Positions 17,838 through 27,255 of a stretch of DNA of 64,000 nucleotides are shown in pieces. This DNA comes from Arcticibacter tournemirensis (GTDB taxonomy: Bacteria > Bacteroidota > Bacteroidia > Sphingobacteriales > Sphingobacteriaceae). The notes under the pieces were generated by a model. It saw only the letters and a program-made list of their open reading frames with translations. It had not been told where the DNA came from and made no database searches. The position numbers and the translations under genes are program-made. Location: assembly GCF_006716645.1 (NCBI RefSeq), contig NZ_VFPL01000001.1, positions 4,340,001 through 4,404,000 on the forward strand, given 5' to 3'. Positions within the stretch are counted from its first letter, which is position 1, and each line of letters begins with the position of its first letter.

Positions 17838-20800
17838 TTATTTCAAATTGACGTTCAAACCAAAAACAAAAGTCTTCACCTGCGGATAGTATCCGCCAGA
17901 AGTAACCGGACTTTCCGGATCGTAGCCATAGTAATAATCTGACTTCGTAAAGAGGTTGTCGGCAGATGCATAAACACGCAGCCTGCTGATCCTAAACTTC
18001 TGAACAAGAGAGGATGGAAACGTATATCCTACCTGTATATTCTTTAGGCGGAGATACGATGCGTCTTCCAGCCAGTAGGTAGAAAGTCTCTGATTATACG
18101 ACTGGTTGTAAGTAAGACGGGGATAGCTGGCATCAGGATTATCGATGGTCCAGCGATCAAGATGTACACTTTGAGGCATGCTCCCCTCATTAATGAACGC
18201 GTGGCGGGCTGAACCCGTTATCAACCCCTCTGCTTTCCCTACTCCCTGAAGAAAGAACTGAAAATCAATCCCCTTCCAGTCGACATTTCCCCTGAAGCCA
18301 TACGTATATCTGGGTATAGCACTTCCGATCACCTTCCTGTCGTTGGCAGATGTTATCGCACCATCTCCATCCAGGTCCTTGAGGATTATATCGCCGGGCT
18401 TGGGCGGATACTGGGTGTCATAAGCAAATCTTGGAGTGTAGACCCTGGTTGCCGGATTGTAATCAAAATCCGCTTCCTGCGCCAAACGGTCAGCTACAAA
18501 TCCATAAAAGGCATCAATGGGATAGCCTACCATTTGTACCCTGTCGGCAGGAGAAGAATTGGAGCCTCCCATATCGGTAACTTCATTCCTCACATCCGAC
18601 AAGTTGACGCTAAGCCCGTAATTCACCTTCTTTATCCGGTCTTTCCATGACAAAAGCAGTTCCCATCCTTTATTTTCAACCTTACCGGCGTTCTGCGGAG
18701 GATAATTCTCACCAACCCCCAAAACGTCAGGCAGCCGTACAGGCAGAAGAATATCGTTAGTTTTATTGATGTAATAATCTGCGGTGATACCCAGGCGGCT
18801 TCGCAGCATGGTCAGATCTATACCGAAATCCTGCTTGGTGCTAGATTCCCAGCGCAGCAACTCGTTTGCCACTCCGTTTTGCCTGTATCCAATCTGAGGA
18901 ACGTTCCCAATAGGCATTGTCTGGAATGGAGAAATGGTAGCCAGATACCCAAAGTTTAAGGTTCCGCCCGAAGAACTGGTCACCCTGTCATTCCCCTGAC
19001 TACCATAAGACGCCCTGATCTTTCCAAAGTCGATCACCGACTTCAGAGGTTCAAAGAACCCCTCCTCTGAAAAGATCCATCCGAGAGAACCCGAGAAAAA
19101 CCAGTCCCAACGGAGATCTTTCCGAAAACGGGATGACCCGTCATACCGGAAGTTACCTTCCGCCAGATACTTCTTATTATATATATAATTCAGGCGACCA
19201 AAGATAGACTGAAGAGCCCACTGTGTTGAGCTTGCGCCATTTTCCTGTTGTAAAGTACCGATATTAAGACTGGGAACGTCCTGCGACGGTAAACTCAAGC
19301 GACTTGCATTGAAATTATCCGTAATTTCTTCTTCCCTTGAATACGCCACCATTAACTTAAGTTCATTCTTCTCAGCAAAGGTTCTTTCATATTCTGCAAG
19401 TCCTAAAAACGACTGATAGAAATTGGTGTAGTCGTTTGCAGTGATACTGTTTGTCGGACTTGTCTGATAGATGAGCGAGCCATCGTCGGGACTATAGTAA
19501 TTTATGGTCTTGTTGAAGACAGTACGTTTTGAATTAGATCTGATCAGGGCGTACTGACTACGCAGATTAAGCCCTTTTGTAATATTCAGTTTCGCCTGCA
19601 AATTTGCTGTTACCTCCTGGGATCCAAAGTCGTTTGAGCCCCCGTCTGTTGTGACAGCGACGGGGTTACGAGAGCCCCCTATATACCCCCATCCTCCTGT
19701 AGTAAATCTCACGGGAACCAGCGGAAGTATTTGCATTGCCGCATAAATAGGACCTGTTGCTGAGGTTACATCCTCGGAGGATCCTGCGTAGTTCCGGTCG
19801 ATATAGCCAATATTTGCATCGAGATCGAGCCGGTTGAACAAACTGGTATTAAATCTTGCCCTGATATTGTGGCGTTTGGATTGATATTTATCGCCTGTAA
19901 CAAGGCCGCCTTCTTTCAAAAAGCCGTAAGAAAGATAATAGTTAAGGTTTTTTGCGCCTCCATTAATGCTGAAGTTGTGGTTTTGCTGAGGTGCGCTTTT
20001 CTTCATGATCGCATCGATCCAATCGGTGTTGGCATAGTAATTAGGATCGGAGCCGTTCCTCGCAATTTCTATTTGTGCATCCGTATAAGTGGGATTTTGT
20101 CCCACATTCGACCTTGCTTCATTCAGCATAGTCATGTATTCTACAGAGCCTATCCTCTTCGGCAAAGCCGTCGGCGTTTGAAAACCAAAATAGTTGCTAT
20201 ACCCTATATTAGGCTGATCGCCAGCTCCTTTCTTGGTAGTGACCAGGATCACTCCATTACCGCCACGAACACCGTATATAGATGATGAAGCGGCGTCTTT
20301 GAGGACTGAAACACTTTCTATATCATCAGGGTTCAGAATATTCATATTTCCTCCGGGAACCCCGTCAATAACGACCAGCGGGTTGGCATCGTTCAACGTT
20401 CCTTCACCCCTTATGCGTATAGAAGTAGAGTTATTCCCCGGTACCGCGGTACTGCTGACGATTGTAACCCCGGCCATTTGTCCCTGTAAGGCAGAAGTAA
20501 CGTTTCTTACAGGCCGGTTCTGAATATCCTCTCCTTTTATCGAACTCACCGCTCCGGTTACGTTTACCTTCTTCTGAGTGCCATACCCTACTACCACAAC
20601 TTCGCTCAGGGCCTGGAGATCTTCTTTTAAGCTGATAGAAATCTCTGCCCTGCCATTTACGGATATCTCCTGCTGGGCAAAACCGGTATAGGTAATTACC
20701 AGAACAGCATTATCCTCAACATTTGCAATATTAAACACACCGTTAATATCTGAAACGGTTGCCTGGTTAGAGCCTTTTACCCGTATCGTTGCTCCGGGAA

Positions 20801-21236
20801 GAGGTTCTCCTTTATCGTCAGTTACCTTTCCCCTGACAGTAATCAAAGGGGTTATCTTAACCGGTTCCTTTTCATTCTTCTTCGTAACGATTATCGTCCT
20901 CTCTTCTATAACATACTTAAAAGGTTGACCCTTAAAACTCTGTTCCAAAGCCTGCGCTACCGAAACATTGTCGAGGTCAACAGTTACAGGTTTTGCGGAT
21001 TTAAGCTCGTTATACTTGTAAAAAAAGAAGTAACCGCTTTGCTTCTCAATCGCAGTAAGGACTTTTTCAAGCGGCAGGTTTTTGCCCGACAAGCTGATAC
21101 TCTGAGAGAAGCTGTTTGCACTTAGCTGAAGACAAGTGATCGTTAATAAAATGGCGGTGAGTTTCATTACCAGAAACAATTTGTATGGCAACAAACGCCC
21201 GAAACCAGGCATTTTACCATGAGAAGTTAATTGCAT
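17838..21236 (-). CDS. SusC/RagA TonB-dependent receptor with STN signalling domain (PUL1)
   Basis: This 1132-residue receptor has an N-terminal extension, signal peptide (MKLTAILLTITCLQLSANSFSQ), STN/secretin-type signalling domain (LPLEKVLTAIEKQSGYFFFYKYNEL), carboxypeptidase-like domain (GKVTDDKGEPLPGATIRVKG), VVVVGYGTQKK box, plug and a 22-strand barrel ending FVFGLNVNLK. The STN domain couples substrate binding to the anti-sigma FecR encoded just upstream, so expression is probably induced by the glycan. The true start may be the internal Met at 21167. Gene order sigma, FecR, SusC, SusD is intact. Confidence 0.95.
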   Translation of the reverse strand: MQLTSHGKMPGFGRLLPYKLFLVMKLTAILLTITCLQLSANSFSQSISLSGKNLPLEKVLTAIEKQSGYFFFYKYNELKSAKPVTVDLDNVSVAQALEQSFKGQPFKYVIEERTIIVTKKNEKEPVKITPLITVRGKVTDDKGEPLPGATIRVKGSNQATVSDINGVFNIANVEDNAVLVITYTGFAQQEISVNGRAEISISLKEDLQALSEVVVVGYGTQKKVNVTGAVSSIKGEDIQNRPVRNVTSALQGQMAGVTIVSSTAVPGNNSTSIRIRGEGTLNDANPLVVIDGVPGGNMNILNPDDIESVSVLKDAASSSIYGVRGGNGVILVTTKKGAGDQPNIGYSNYFGFQTPTALPKRIGSVEYMTMLNEARSNVGQNPTYTDAQIEIARNGSDPNYYANTDWIDAIMKKSAPQQNHNFSINGGAKNLNYYLSYGFLKEGGLVTGDKYQSKRHNIRARFNTSLFNRLDLDANIGYIDRNYAGSSEDVTSATGPIYAAMQILPLVPVRFTTGGWGYIGGSRNPVAVTTDGGSNDFGSQEVTANLQAKLNITKGLNLRSQYALIRSNSKRTVFNKTINYYSPDDGSLIYQTSPTNSITANDYTNFYQSFLGLAEYERTFAEKNELKLMVAYSREEEITDNFNASRLSLPSQDVPSLNIGTLQQENGASSTQWALQSIFGRLNYIYNKKYLAEGNFRYDGSSRFRKDLRWDWFFSGSLGWIFSEEGFFEPLKSVIDFGKIRASYGSQGNDRVTSSSGGTLNFGYLATISPFQTMPIGNVPQIGYRQNGVANELLRWESSTKQDFGIDLTMLRSRLGITADYYINKTNDILLPVRLPDVLGVGENYPPQNAGKVENKGWELLLSWKDRIKKVNYGLSVNLSDVRNEVTDMGGSNSSPADRVQMVGYPIDAFYGFVADRLAQEADFDYNPATRVYTPRFAYDTQYPPKPGDIILKDLDGDGAITSANDRKVIGSAIPRYTYGFRGNVDWKGIDFQFFLQGVGKAEGLITGSARHAFINEGSMPQSVHLDRWTIDNPDASYPRLTYNQSYNQRLSTYWLEDASYLRLKNIQVGYTFPSSLVQKFRISRLRVYASADNLFTKSDYYYGYDPESPVTSGGYYPQVKTFVFGLNVNLK

Positions 21237-21320
21237 ACTTTTGTACAGTTTGGGTTAAAGGATAGATTCCGTCAAGAATTTTATTTTTAGTCCCGGACAA
21301 CCTATTCTATAGGTCCATTA

Positions 21321-21344
21321 CCGGAAGTGTTGCAGCACTTCCGG
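21321..21344 (-). promoter_or_regulatory. Hairpin between fecR and susC of PUL1
   Basis: CCGGAAGTG and CACTTCCGG form a perfect 9-bp stem with a six-base loop in the 180-base gap after FecR. On the minus strand there is no U-tract, so it is not a classical terminator. It may be a processing or partial-termination site that sets SusC levels relative to the sigma/FecR genes. A similar GC-rich stem lies at 34244-34264 in PUL2. Confidence 0.45.
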
Positions 21345-21416
21345 CTTTTAGAGACTTAATTTGATTAAGTAACTATGTCTTCATCATGCTTATCTTAATA
21401 GTTAAACCTTATTGAA

Positions 21417-22631
21417 TTAATTCCCTATAATTATCTTTCTGCCCTCTACCCGGCATTTTACGTTACTGAGCTCGAGTATGCGCAGTACTCCTGATACATA
21501 AGCCGTGCGCTTAATCTTTCCTACAAACTCGTCCGAAGGGATCTCTCCCCGGTATTCTACATCTACATCGTACCAGCGGGACACCTGGCGCATTAAAGAC
21601 TGAATGTCTTCTCTGTCAAATTTGAAATATCCGTTCTTCCAGGCAACCGCCTTTTCTATATCAGCCTGACGAACACTCGTTGCATGATCGCCAGAACGAA
21701 CAATGGATTCCTGTCCCGGCACGAGAAGCTTCGAAGCAGTAACTGAATTCCGGCCGGGTGTTACCCTTACAGAGCCTTCAAGCAGCGTGGTCTTTGTTTC
21801 ACCTTCGTCCGCATAAGCATTGATGTTGAAATGCGTTCCCAGTACCTCAACTTCCTGCTCAGCCGTCATTACGATAAAAGGAACTCTTTCTGAATGCTGT
21901 TCTTTAAACTCTGAACCCTCAACTTTAAACTTCTTCGCTACTTCAAAATACACTTCGCCTGTTATCTCTACTTTCCTCTCATCACCATTGAACACCGTCG
22001 GGAAGCGGATAGACGATGCCGAATTAAGCCATACTTTCGAGCCGTCAGGCAGCGTAAGCTGATATTGTCCTCCCCGCGGAGTAGCTACCATATTATACGT
22101 AACCACTCGCTTCGCCTGCCCCGCACCTGCTTCATAGACAATTTCTCCGTCTTTCGTCTTGTTGATTGCGGCCCCTCCCTCCTTAGCAAGAACGCCATTT
22201 ACTGCGTCGTCAAGCATTATTGTCGAGCCATCGCCTAATGTCAGAATGGCCTTGTTGGTTCCGGGAGCAATATCTTGTTTATGGATCGTTACAGATTGAA
22301 CGGGACTCTTAGCACTTTCCTCTGTCTGGTTTACCCAAAACCAGATACCTGACGAAACAAGTATTAAAACAGCTGCCGCAGCAGACCAGCGCATATAAAA
22401 GCGGTCCTTCCTGGTTGTCCCCTCTGTTCCGGTATCGATCCGCGCCTTTAATTCAGCACGGATACTCTTCTTCAGTTCGTTCTTTTCAGATTCGCCCAAT
22501 GACTTAAGCGGGTCCTCTTTAAGGTCGAACATATTATAATAAGCATGAAGGAAATCCTCCTCCTCCGCAGAAGCCTGACCGTTCCTGTACTTTTCCAGGA
22601 TCCGTAGAAACTCCTTATTGTCAATATTCAT
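21417..22631 (-). CDS. FecR-family anti-sigma factor (PUL1)
   Basis: A 404-residue inner-membrane protein. A cytoplasmic N-terminal part (KYRNGQASAEEEDFLHAYYNMF) binds the sigma factor, one membrane segment lies near AAAVLILVSSGIWFW, and the periplasmic FecR domain includes VATPRGGQYQLTLPDGSKVWLNSAS, VEVLGTHFNINAY and TLLEGSVRV. A C-terminal DUF4974-type part ends CRVEGRKIIIGN. It would receive the signal from the STN domain of the SusC protein encoded downstream and release the sigma factor at 22852. Confidence 0.95.
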   Translation of the reverse strand: MNIDNKEFLRILEKYRNGQASAEEEDFLHAYYNMFDLKEDPLKSLGESEKNELKKSIRAELKARIDTGTEGTTRKDRFYMRWSAAAAVLILVSSGIWFWVNQTEESAKSPVQSVTIHKQDIAPGTNKAILTLGDGSTIMLDDAVNGVLAKEGGAAINKTKDGEIVYEAGAGQAKRVVTYNMVATPRGGQYQLTLPDGSKVWLNSASSIRFPTVFNGDERKVEITGEVYFEVAKKFKVEGSEFKEQHSERVPFIVMTAEQEVEVLGTHFNINAYADEGETKTTLLEGSVRVTPGRNSVTASKLLVPGQESIVRSGDHATSVRQADIEKAVAWKNGYFKFDREDIQSLMRQVSRWYDVDVEYRGEIPSDEFVGKIKRTAYVSGVLRILELSNVKCRVEGRKIIIGN

Positions 22632-22784
22632 TTAACGGCATTTCTACTAAGACCGTCATACACGGAAAAGTCCCACGCCAATATCAAATTTTTTGAAAAA
22701 AATTTCAAGGCAGAGGATAGGCAGAATGAAAAGGCAAAGCCATTGCCCGGAAGGCAAAAGATTTAAGCAAACATTTAAAAATCA

Positions 22785-22868
22785 ATACTTAGAACTTACA
22801 ACCTGGAACTTACAACTTAATACCTTCAACTTAGAACTTACAACCTGCAACTCACAACCTGCAACATA
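22785..22868 (-). repeat. Heptamer array at the 3' end of the PUL1 sigma gene (12 units)
   Basis: Twelve consecutive 7-bp units in perfect register, on the plus strand mainly GAACTTA, CAACCTG and CAACTCA. Read in the sense of the sigma gene they are TAAGTTC, CAGGTTG and TGAGTTG. The sigma gene's last codons and its TGA stop (22854-22852) lie inside the array. Confidence 0.85.
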
Positions 22869-23421
22869 ATGCTAAAGATAAAAGGCATATCAGCATAAAG
22901 GACTCACGCAGTAGCGCGATACTCCTGCCTAATTGGTTTTGAACGGTTTTACGTGAGACATTTAACCGTTCTGCGATTTCGTCTGTAGGAAGATCCTGGT
23001 GAAAGCGCATTTGAAAAATAACCTGTTGCGAAGATGTCAGGGTGCCGAGAAGTGCTTCATAAGCTCTGAGAAACTCTTTGTGAAGTACCACTGCGTCGGC
23101 ATTGTCTTTCGACATTTCAAACTGAAGCAAAAGATCGGGAATGGAAGTATATTTGCCTTCCCTTTCCATCCATTTGTACACGTTATTACGTACAGCGGTA
23201 AAGAGGTAGGCAGGTAGGTTGTCAATTACAAGCTCTTTTCTCCTCGACCACAACTGCAAAAAAATATCCTGGGTGATATCCTTTGCATAACCGGGATCGT
23301 TAAGTCTTTTAAATGCAGCGGCGTAAACCTTCTCCCAATACTTTTCATATAACGCATCAAAAGCTTCGGAACTGTCTTCCTGCATCCTTAACAATAAAAA
23401 CTTATCAGTTTCCTTATGCAT
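22852..23421 (-). CDS. ECF RNA polymerase sigma factor (PUL1)
   Basis: A 189-residue sigma-70 ECF protein with region 2 (FDALYEKYWEKVYAAAFKRL, YAKDITQDIFLQLWSRR) and region 4 (LTSSQQVIFQMRFHQDLPTDEIAERLNVSRKTVQNQLG). It heads PUL1 and should be held by the FecR protein encoded 220 bases downstream. The last residues (CCRL) and the stop codon are encoded by the heptamer array, so the original C-terminus may have been altered by repeat growth; the conserved regions end well before this. Confidence 0.94.
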   Translation of the reverse strand: MHKETDKFLLLRMQEDSSEAFDALYEKYWEKVYAAAFKRLNDPGYAKDITQDIFLQLWSRRKELVIDNLPAYLFTAVRNNVYKWMEREGKYTSIPDLLLQFEMSKDNADAVVLHKEFLRAYEALLGTLTSSQQVIFQMRFHQDLPTDEIAERLNVSRKTVQNQLGRSIALLRESFMLICLLSLALCCRL

Positions 23422-23452
23422 AAACTACCAGCATTGACAATCCGCGTAATAT

Positions 23453-23460
23453 CAAATTTA
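23453..23460 (-). promoter_or_regulatory. Putative -7 element of PUL1 sigma gene
   Basis: On the minus strand TAAATTTG matches TAnnTTTG, about 32 bases before the start at 23421 and just after the PUL2 terminator. No convincing -33 element. Confidence 0.45.
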
Positions 23461-23498
23461 GGAATTATTCTGATTAAAAATCTAAAATAATTAAGGCT

Positions 23499-23546
23499 AA
23501 ACACCTTCCTGAATCAGTTCCCGGACCGGCTCAAAGGAAGGTGTTT
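23499..23546 (-). terminator. Terminator at the end of PUL2
   Basis: AAACACCTTCCT and AGGAAGGTGTTT form a perfect 12-bp stem around a 24-base loop that itself holds a CCGG/CCGG mini-stem. It lies 50 bases after the stop of the GH-D-like gene and before the PUL1 sigma promoter, marking the boundary between the two loci. Confidence 0.7.
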
Positions 23547-23595
23547 GGTATTAACTGGATATTAATTGCTGATTAAAGAAACATTAGCCGTTATC

Positions 23596-25605
23596 TCAGT
23601 CCGCCATGGCATTCATTACTTTCACTTCAAAGGGCTTCAATTTAATCACGGCCGTTCTTCCTGAGAATAATTTATCCCCACCGGGCAACCTGGCGTCATA
23701 AAAACTATAACTGTCACCTAATCCCCCGGGTATTTCAAACAGCTGCCTCACATTAACGGTAAAGCTTTTCTCAACAGGAGAAGGATTTCTTAAGGTTAAC
23801 ACCCCCTTTTGATCACGCCAGGCTGCAAAGCCGTACACTTCTTCCTTGTCAGGGTCGCCTCCAGCCCAGTGAACATCAGCCAGGACCTGCTCATTTGCTT
23901 TCGCCCAGCTGGCCGCATCGCGAAGACAGTCCCAGGCTTTGCTGTCTAGTTTATGTGGGTTTATATAAAGTTCCTGGAGACTGGTACCGGTTCCAAAAAA
24001 CGACCAGATCTCATCTTCGACATTCTGATTGTCCGTTTCCAGTCCACCGGGGAGTCCGTTGTCGGCAATACATATCCCGTGGTTCATGAGGGAGTTTAGA
24101 GGATAAAGGGGAGCTCTTTTTACTACGTTCTTATAGGTTTGTGCATCCCGGTAATTGATCCACTGCTGGCGTTTCGTCCCCCTGCCACTCAAACCGGTAT
24201 CTTCACCGGCACGCCATATAGCGTCGCCGTAATTCAGCCAGTATACCGAGGGCCAGGTACCTACTGTCAGACTAAAGTACAGGTCGGGTTTTGTTTTCCG
24301 CATCCCGCTGATCAAATTTAGGAACGACTCGATATCCTTCTGATAGGTAATACTCGCCCCGCTGGCGCCGTTTCCTGCCCCTACCCCGTCAAACTTGAAC
24401 ATGGAAACATTGTACTCTTTTATAAAGTTACTGGTGACTGCATTGAAACGCTTGTTGTAAACAGGGCCCGACAATGAAAATCCGTTTGCATTGGTCTCAA
24501 AAGGCGGGTTTTGCTGTTTCCCATAATTCAGGCGCTGCTCCTTTGCCTCGTCATATCCGCCCCAGGGTGAAATCCATACTCCGATTCCTGCCTGATAGCT
24601 TGCAGCCGCTTTCTTTAGTTCTGTAAAGCCCTTGGGGAAACCGGGATTAAACTGCCACAAGCTCTTATTATCATCCCAGCCGTCGTCAAATAAAAAGGCT
24701 TTTAAGTGCACATTGCGCTTTTGAACAAGGCTATCGCCAAACGTCTTTATACGGTCGAGACAAACTGCTTCGTTCAGCTTCCTGTCACCCCAGGAAATAT
24801 CATACCATGAATTATAGTGCAGCATCTGCCGGTAAGGCATGGCGCGCTCCTTTTCAACGTAACATAAAAAGCCGCGGCGCAGTTGTCCTTTCGGGGTCAC
24901 TCCCCATACGGCTGAAGTAGTAAACGAACTACCGGGAGTTAAAGGTTCGAGCCTTGGCAGATCGGAGCTGATGTATCCCTTTTCCTCTCTTACCCGACTC
25001 ATGGGGTGCTCGGAAGCAAAAAACATCGTTTTATGAACAAGGGGTGAACCGTCGACAGTGCCAACTGCTTTAACACCAATATTCCCGGGTAACTTAATCA
25101 TACTGATATTAACCAGCTTTACCGTCTTGTTTACAGCGAAGGTGATCACCTCTCGTATATAATTTGCGTCTTCTGTTAATATTGCTTCCCAGTGGATATT
25201 GATACCGGTTTTGGGATCTTCAAGTTCGGATTGATACTTTCTTCCTCCCGCTTTGCCAGGGCGTCCCGACCCTGAATCATAAGAAGGTATATTAACCAGC
25301 GCAGGTTTCTTCTTCAAAACAAAAGCGTCTGACGAAACAACTTTCCCGTCTGCGAAAGTGAGCTCAAATACAGGAAGATTCAAAGATAGCTTTGCTCCTG
25401 TACTCTTATCCGTAAAAGCGGCAACCCTTAACTTGCCGCCCACTGTACTAAATGTCATCTTCAGAATGTTATTTTCTAAACTGAGCTGATCTTTAGCGGA
25501 GGTCGTCTGCACCTCGCCCGGACTCTTTCCGGGATAAGGGATTTGAGCATATACTGTATTGATTGCGCTTAAAGCAATCAATACAAACAGAAGCCTCCAT
25601 TTCAT
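23596..25605 (-). CDS. Clan GH-D (GH27/GH36-like) alpha-glycosidase-like protein, exported
   Basis: About 669 residues starting MKWRLLFVLIALSAINTVYAQ; an upstream Met at 25629 would add eight residues before the signal peptide. The N-terminal half is a beta-sandwich. The central TIM barrel has FLFDDGWDD (304-312), GVWISPWGGYDE, MFKFDGVG (D406, candidate nucleophile) and WRAGEDTG (D469, candidate acid/base), echoing the KFDG and RxxxD positions of alpha-galactosidases. The C-terminal beta domain ends FEVKVMNAMAD. I do not place it in a numbered family with certainty; it could be a divergent GH36 or an unclassified GH-D member. It is the last gene of PUL2. Confidence 0.75.
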   Translation of the reverse strand: MKWRLLFVLIALSAINTVYAQIPYPGKSPGEVQTTSAKDQLSLENNILKMTFSTVGGKLRVAAFTDKSTGAKLSLNLPVFELTFADGKVVSSDAFVLKKKPALVNIPSYDSGSGRPGKAGGRKYQSELEDPKTGINIHWEAILTEDANYIREVITFAVNKTVKLVNISMIKLPGNIGVKAVGTVDGSPLVHKTMFFASEHPMSRVREEKGYISSDLPRLEPLTPGSSFTTSAVWGVTPKGQLRRGFLCYVEKERAMPYRQMLHYNSWYDISWGDRKLNEAVCLDRIKTFGDSLVQKRNVHLKAFLFDDGWDDNKSLWQFNPGFPKGFTELKKAAASYQAGIGVWISPWGGYDEAKEQRLNYGKQQNPPFETNANGFSLSGPVYNKRFNAVTSNFIKEYNVSMFKFDGVGAGNGASGASITYQKDIESFLNLISGMRKTKPDLYFSLTVGTWPSVYWLNYGDAIWRAGEDTGLSGRGTKRQQWINYRDAQTYKNVVKRAPLYPLNSLMNHGICIADNGLPGGLETDNQNVEDEIWSFFGTGTSLQELYINPHKLDSKAWDCLRDAASWAKANEQVLADVHWAGGDPDKEEVYGFAAWRDQKGVLTLRNPSPVEKSFTVNVRQLFEIPGGLGDSYSFYDARLPGGDKLFSGRTAVIKLKPFEVKVMNAMAD

Positions 25606-25664
25606 ATAATCGATTTTCAAATGAATCATTGTAGTCCTTTATTTCAAATACGCCAGAATCGTTG

Positions 25665-27221
25665 TTACTTCACTTGCACAACATGATTCAGCTTATTATA
25701 TCCGGTAGTCTCTTCCCATACATCCTTATTTGCCAGGCGGATGCTGTATTCGGGTTTGCCCGCCAGGCTCGAATAGGCGTCGGGAAGGTTTAAAAGCAAT
25801 TCGTAGTCACCGGGAGTTATATCTCCTGTGATTCTCAACTTGCCCTGCAGCATTATCGCTCCAGAATACCATCTCCTGATATCCGTATCAAAAGGCAGTG
25901 TTATAACCTCCCCCGAGCTCTTACTGCGAAGAAGGACTTGCACCGGCCTTGGGTTATACGGAGCGGCATACCCTTTATTGCGGATATTGAGGGTGATATT
26001 CATTTCCGTTTTTCTTACCGCATTATCCGGTAAGACCGCACTTTCCAGCACCAGCCGGTAGCCTAGGTTTCTCTTAATATTATCCATGCATCCGCCGTCC
26101 TGCCAATCGTTGTTCACTGTATTATTATAATGAGCATTGATATAGCTGTAATGCATCGCCGCAAATTCTTCCTGGGCTTTTCCCGCTGGTTCACAATCAT
26201 TCTGCGGACTGTATCCGTCACTGCATGTTTCTCCTCCCACCACCACAAACCGGCTATCGTTCATCATATAATCTCTTAATGTATTTACAACGGCAGCATC
26301 AGAGCTTCTGGGAGACAAGTTATTGCCATAGTCTTCAAAGGTCCCCACGTCGTTTGAACCCGACAGGAAACAATCGTTATGATATCCTATCCTCGATTTA
26401 TCGGTCGCCGTAAATGCCTCCTGCTCGCTGAGCGCTGCCGAACTGATCAATGAATGAACTCCATAAGCAAACCGCTGCTTAAACTGCGGATACCTTACCT
26501 GCACCATCCTGTCGGCAGGTACAGCGCCAAGCAAAGCTTTTAAAACATCGATCCGGTCCTGCCAGTTCTGATCGCTAAGCACGTTCTGCTGATTCCCGTT
26601 TGGAGAAGGATCCCCAAAATAGTCAGAGTAATAGTTCTCCCCCCATATCCCTATAAAGCCAAACTGAACGCAGGTAATTACGTCCGCATTTTCCTGCAAC
26701 AAGGGCTTTAGCTGCGCAATATGGTTCAGCACTACCGCTTTTGAAGCATCACCGTAAGGAGGGCAGATCCCTCCTTCAGCACAGTTTCCCGCATTGCTGG
26801 TCACGGTGTACACAAACCTCGGGATCACTTTCAGTCCGGCCGTCCTTATGGCTTGCATATCTGTCTTGATGCCGTTTAGTATAGCAACAGGGATGGCTGC
26901 GTTCTTTAGATTATCAAGAATATAATACCTGAACAGCAAGGTACTCAGTACCTGGTAATTTGCATTTTCAATGCTTTGAAGATTTCGGTAGCCCTTAATA
27001 GAAGAAGCATCGAGGGGCACGAAATTGCTGGCTGAAGTTTCTGAATAACGATAAAATCCCCGCTCGGGATTTGGAAAATCCTCTTCGCTTTCTGTATAGG
27101 TAACATTCACCTTGCTTATATCAACCAAACTATCTTCCTTCTCACGGCAGCCATAACAAAAAGACGTCAGGACAAACCCAACAGAGGCTACGGTAACGTA
27201 TATACGTTTAACTACTTTCAT
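25665..27221 (-). CDS. DUF4874/DUF4832 lipoprotein, probable TIM-barrel carbohydrate-related protein
   Basis: About 518 residues from MKVVKRIYVTVASVGFVLTSFCYGCREKED, a lipoprotein signal; an upstream in-frame start at 27314 would overlap the preceding gene and bury the signal. The N-terminal DUF4874 region has PNPERGFYRYSET and LLFRYYILDN. The central part has VIPRFVYT, VTCVQFGFIGIWGENYYSD and MVQVRYPQFKQRF, and the C-terminal DUF4832 region has an Ig-like stretch (MNITLNIRNKGYAAPYNPRPV). The layout resembles GH-like TIM barrels with an accessory beta domain. No function is established for the family to my knowledge. It sits between an acetyltransferase and an alpha-glycosidase gene in PUL2. 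Confidence 0.83.
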   Translation of the reverse strand: MKVVKRIYVTVASVGFVLTSFCYGCREKEDSLVDISKVNVTYTESEEDFPNPERGFYRYSETSASNFVPLDASSIKGYRNLQSIENANYQVLSTLLFRYYILDNLKNAAIPVAILNGIKTDMQAIRTAGLKVIPRFVYTVTSNAGNCAEGGICPPYGDASKAVVLNHIAQLKPLLQENADVITCVQFGFIGIWGENYYSDYFGDPSPNGNQQNVLSDQNWQDRIDVLKALLGAVPADRMVQVRYPQFKQRFAYGVHSLISSAALSEQEAFTATDKSRIGYHNDCFLSGSNDVGTFEDYGNNLSPRSSDAAVVNTLRDYMMNDSRFVVVGGETCSDGYSPQNDCEPAGKAQEEFAAMHYSYINAHYNNTVNNDWQDGGCMDNIKRNLGYRLVLESAVLPDNAVRKTEMNITLNIRNKGYAAPYNPRPVQVLLRSKSSGEVITLPFDTDIRRWYSGAIMLQGKLRITGDITPGDYELLLNLPDAYSSLAGKPEYSIRLANKDVWEETTGYNKLNHVVQVK

Positions 27222-27255
27222 TTTAATATTTTTATTCGTGAAATAATCCTCGGAA

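Noticed and set aside
22785-22868. Array looked at as a CRISPR
   Set aside because: Units are 7 bp with no spacers; the repeats are contiguous and degenerate. The same holds for 36504-36608 and 56868-57007.
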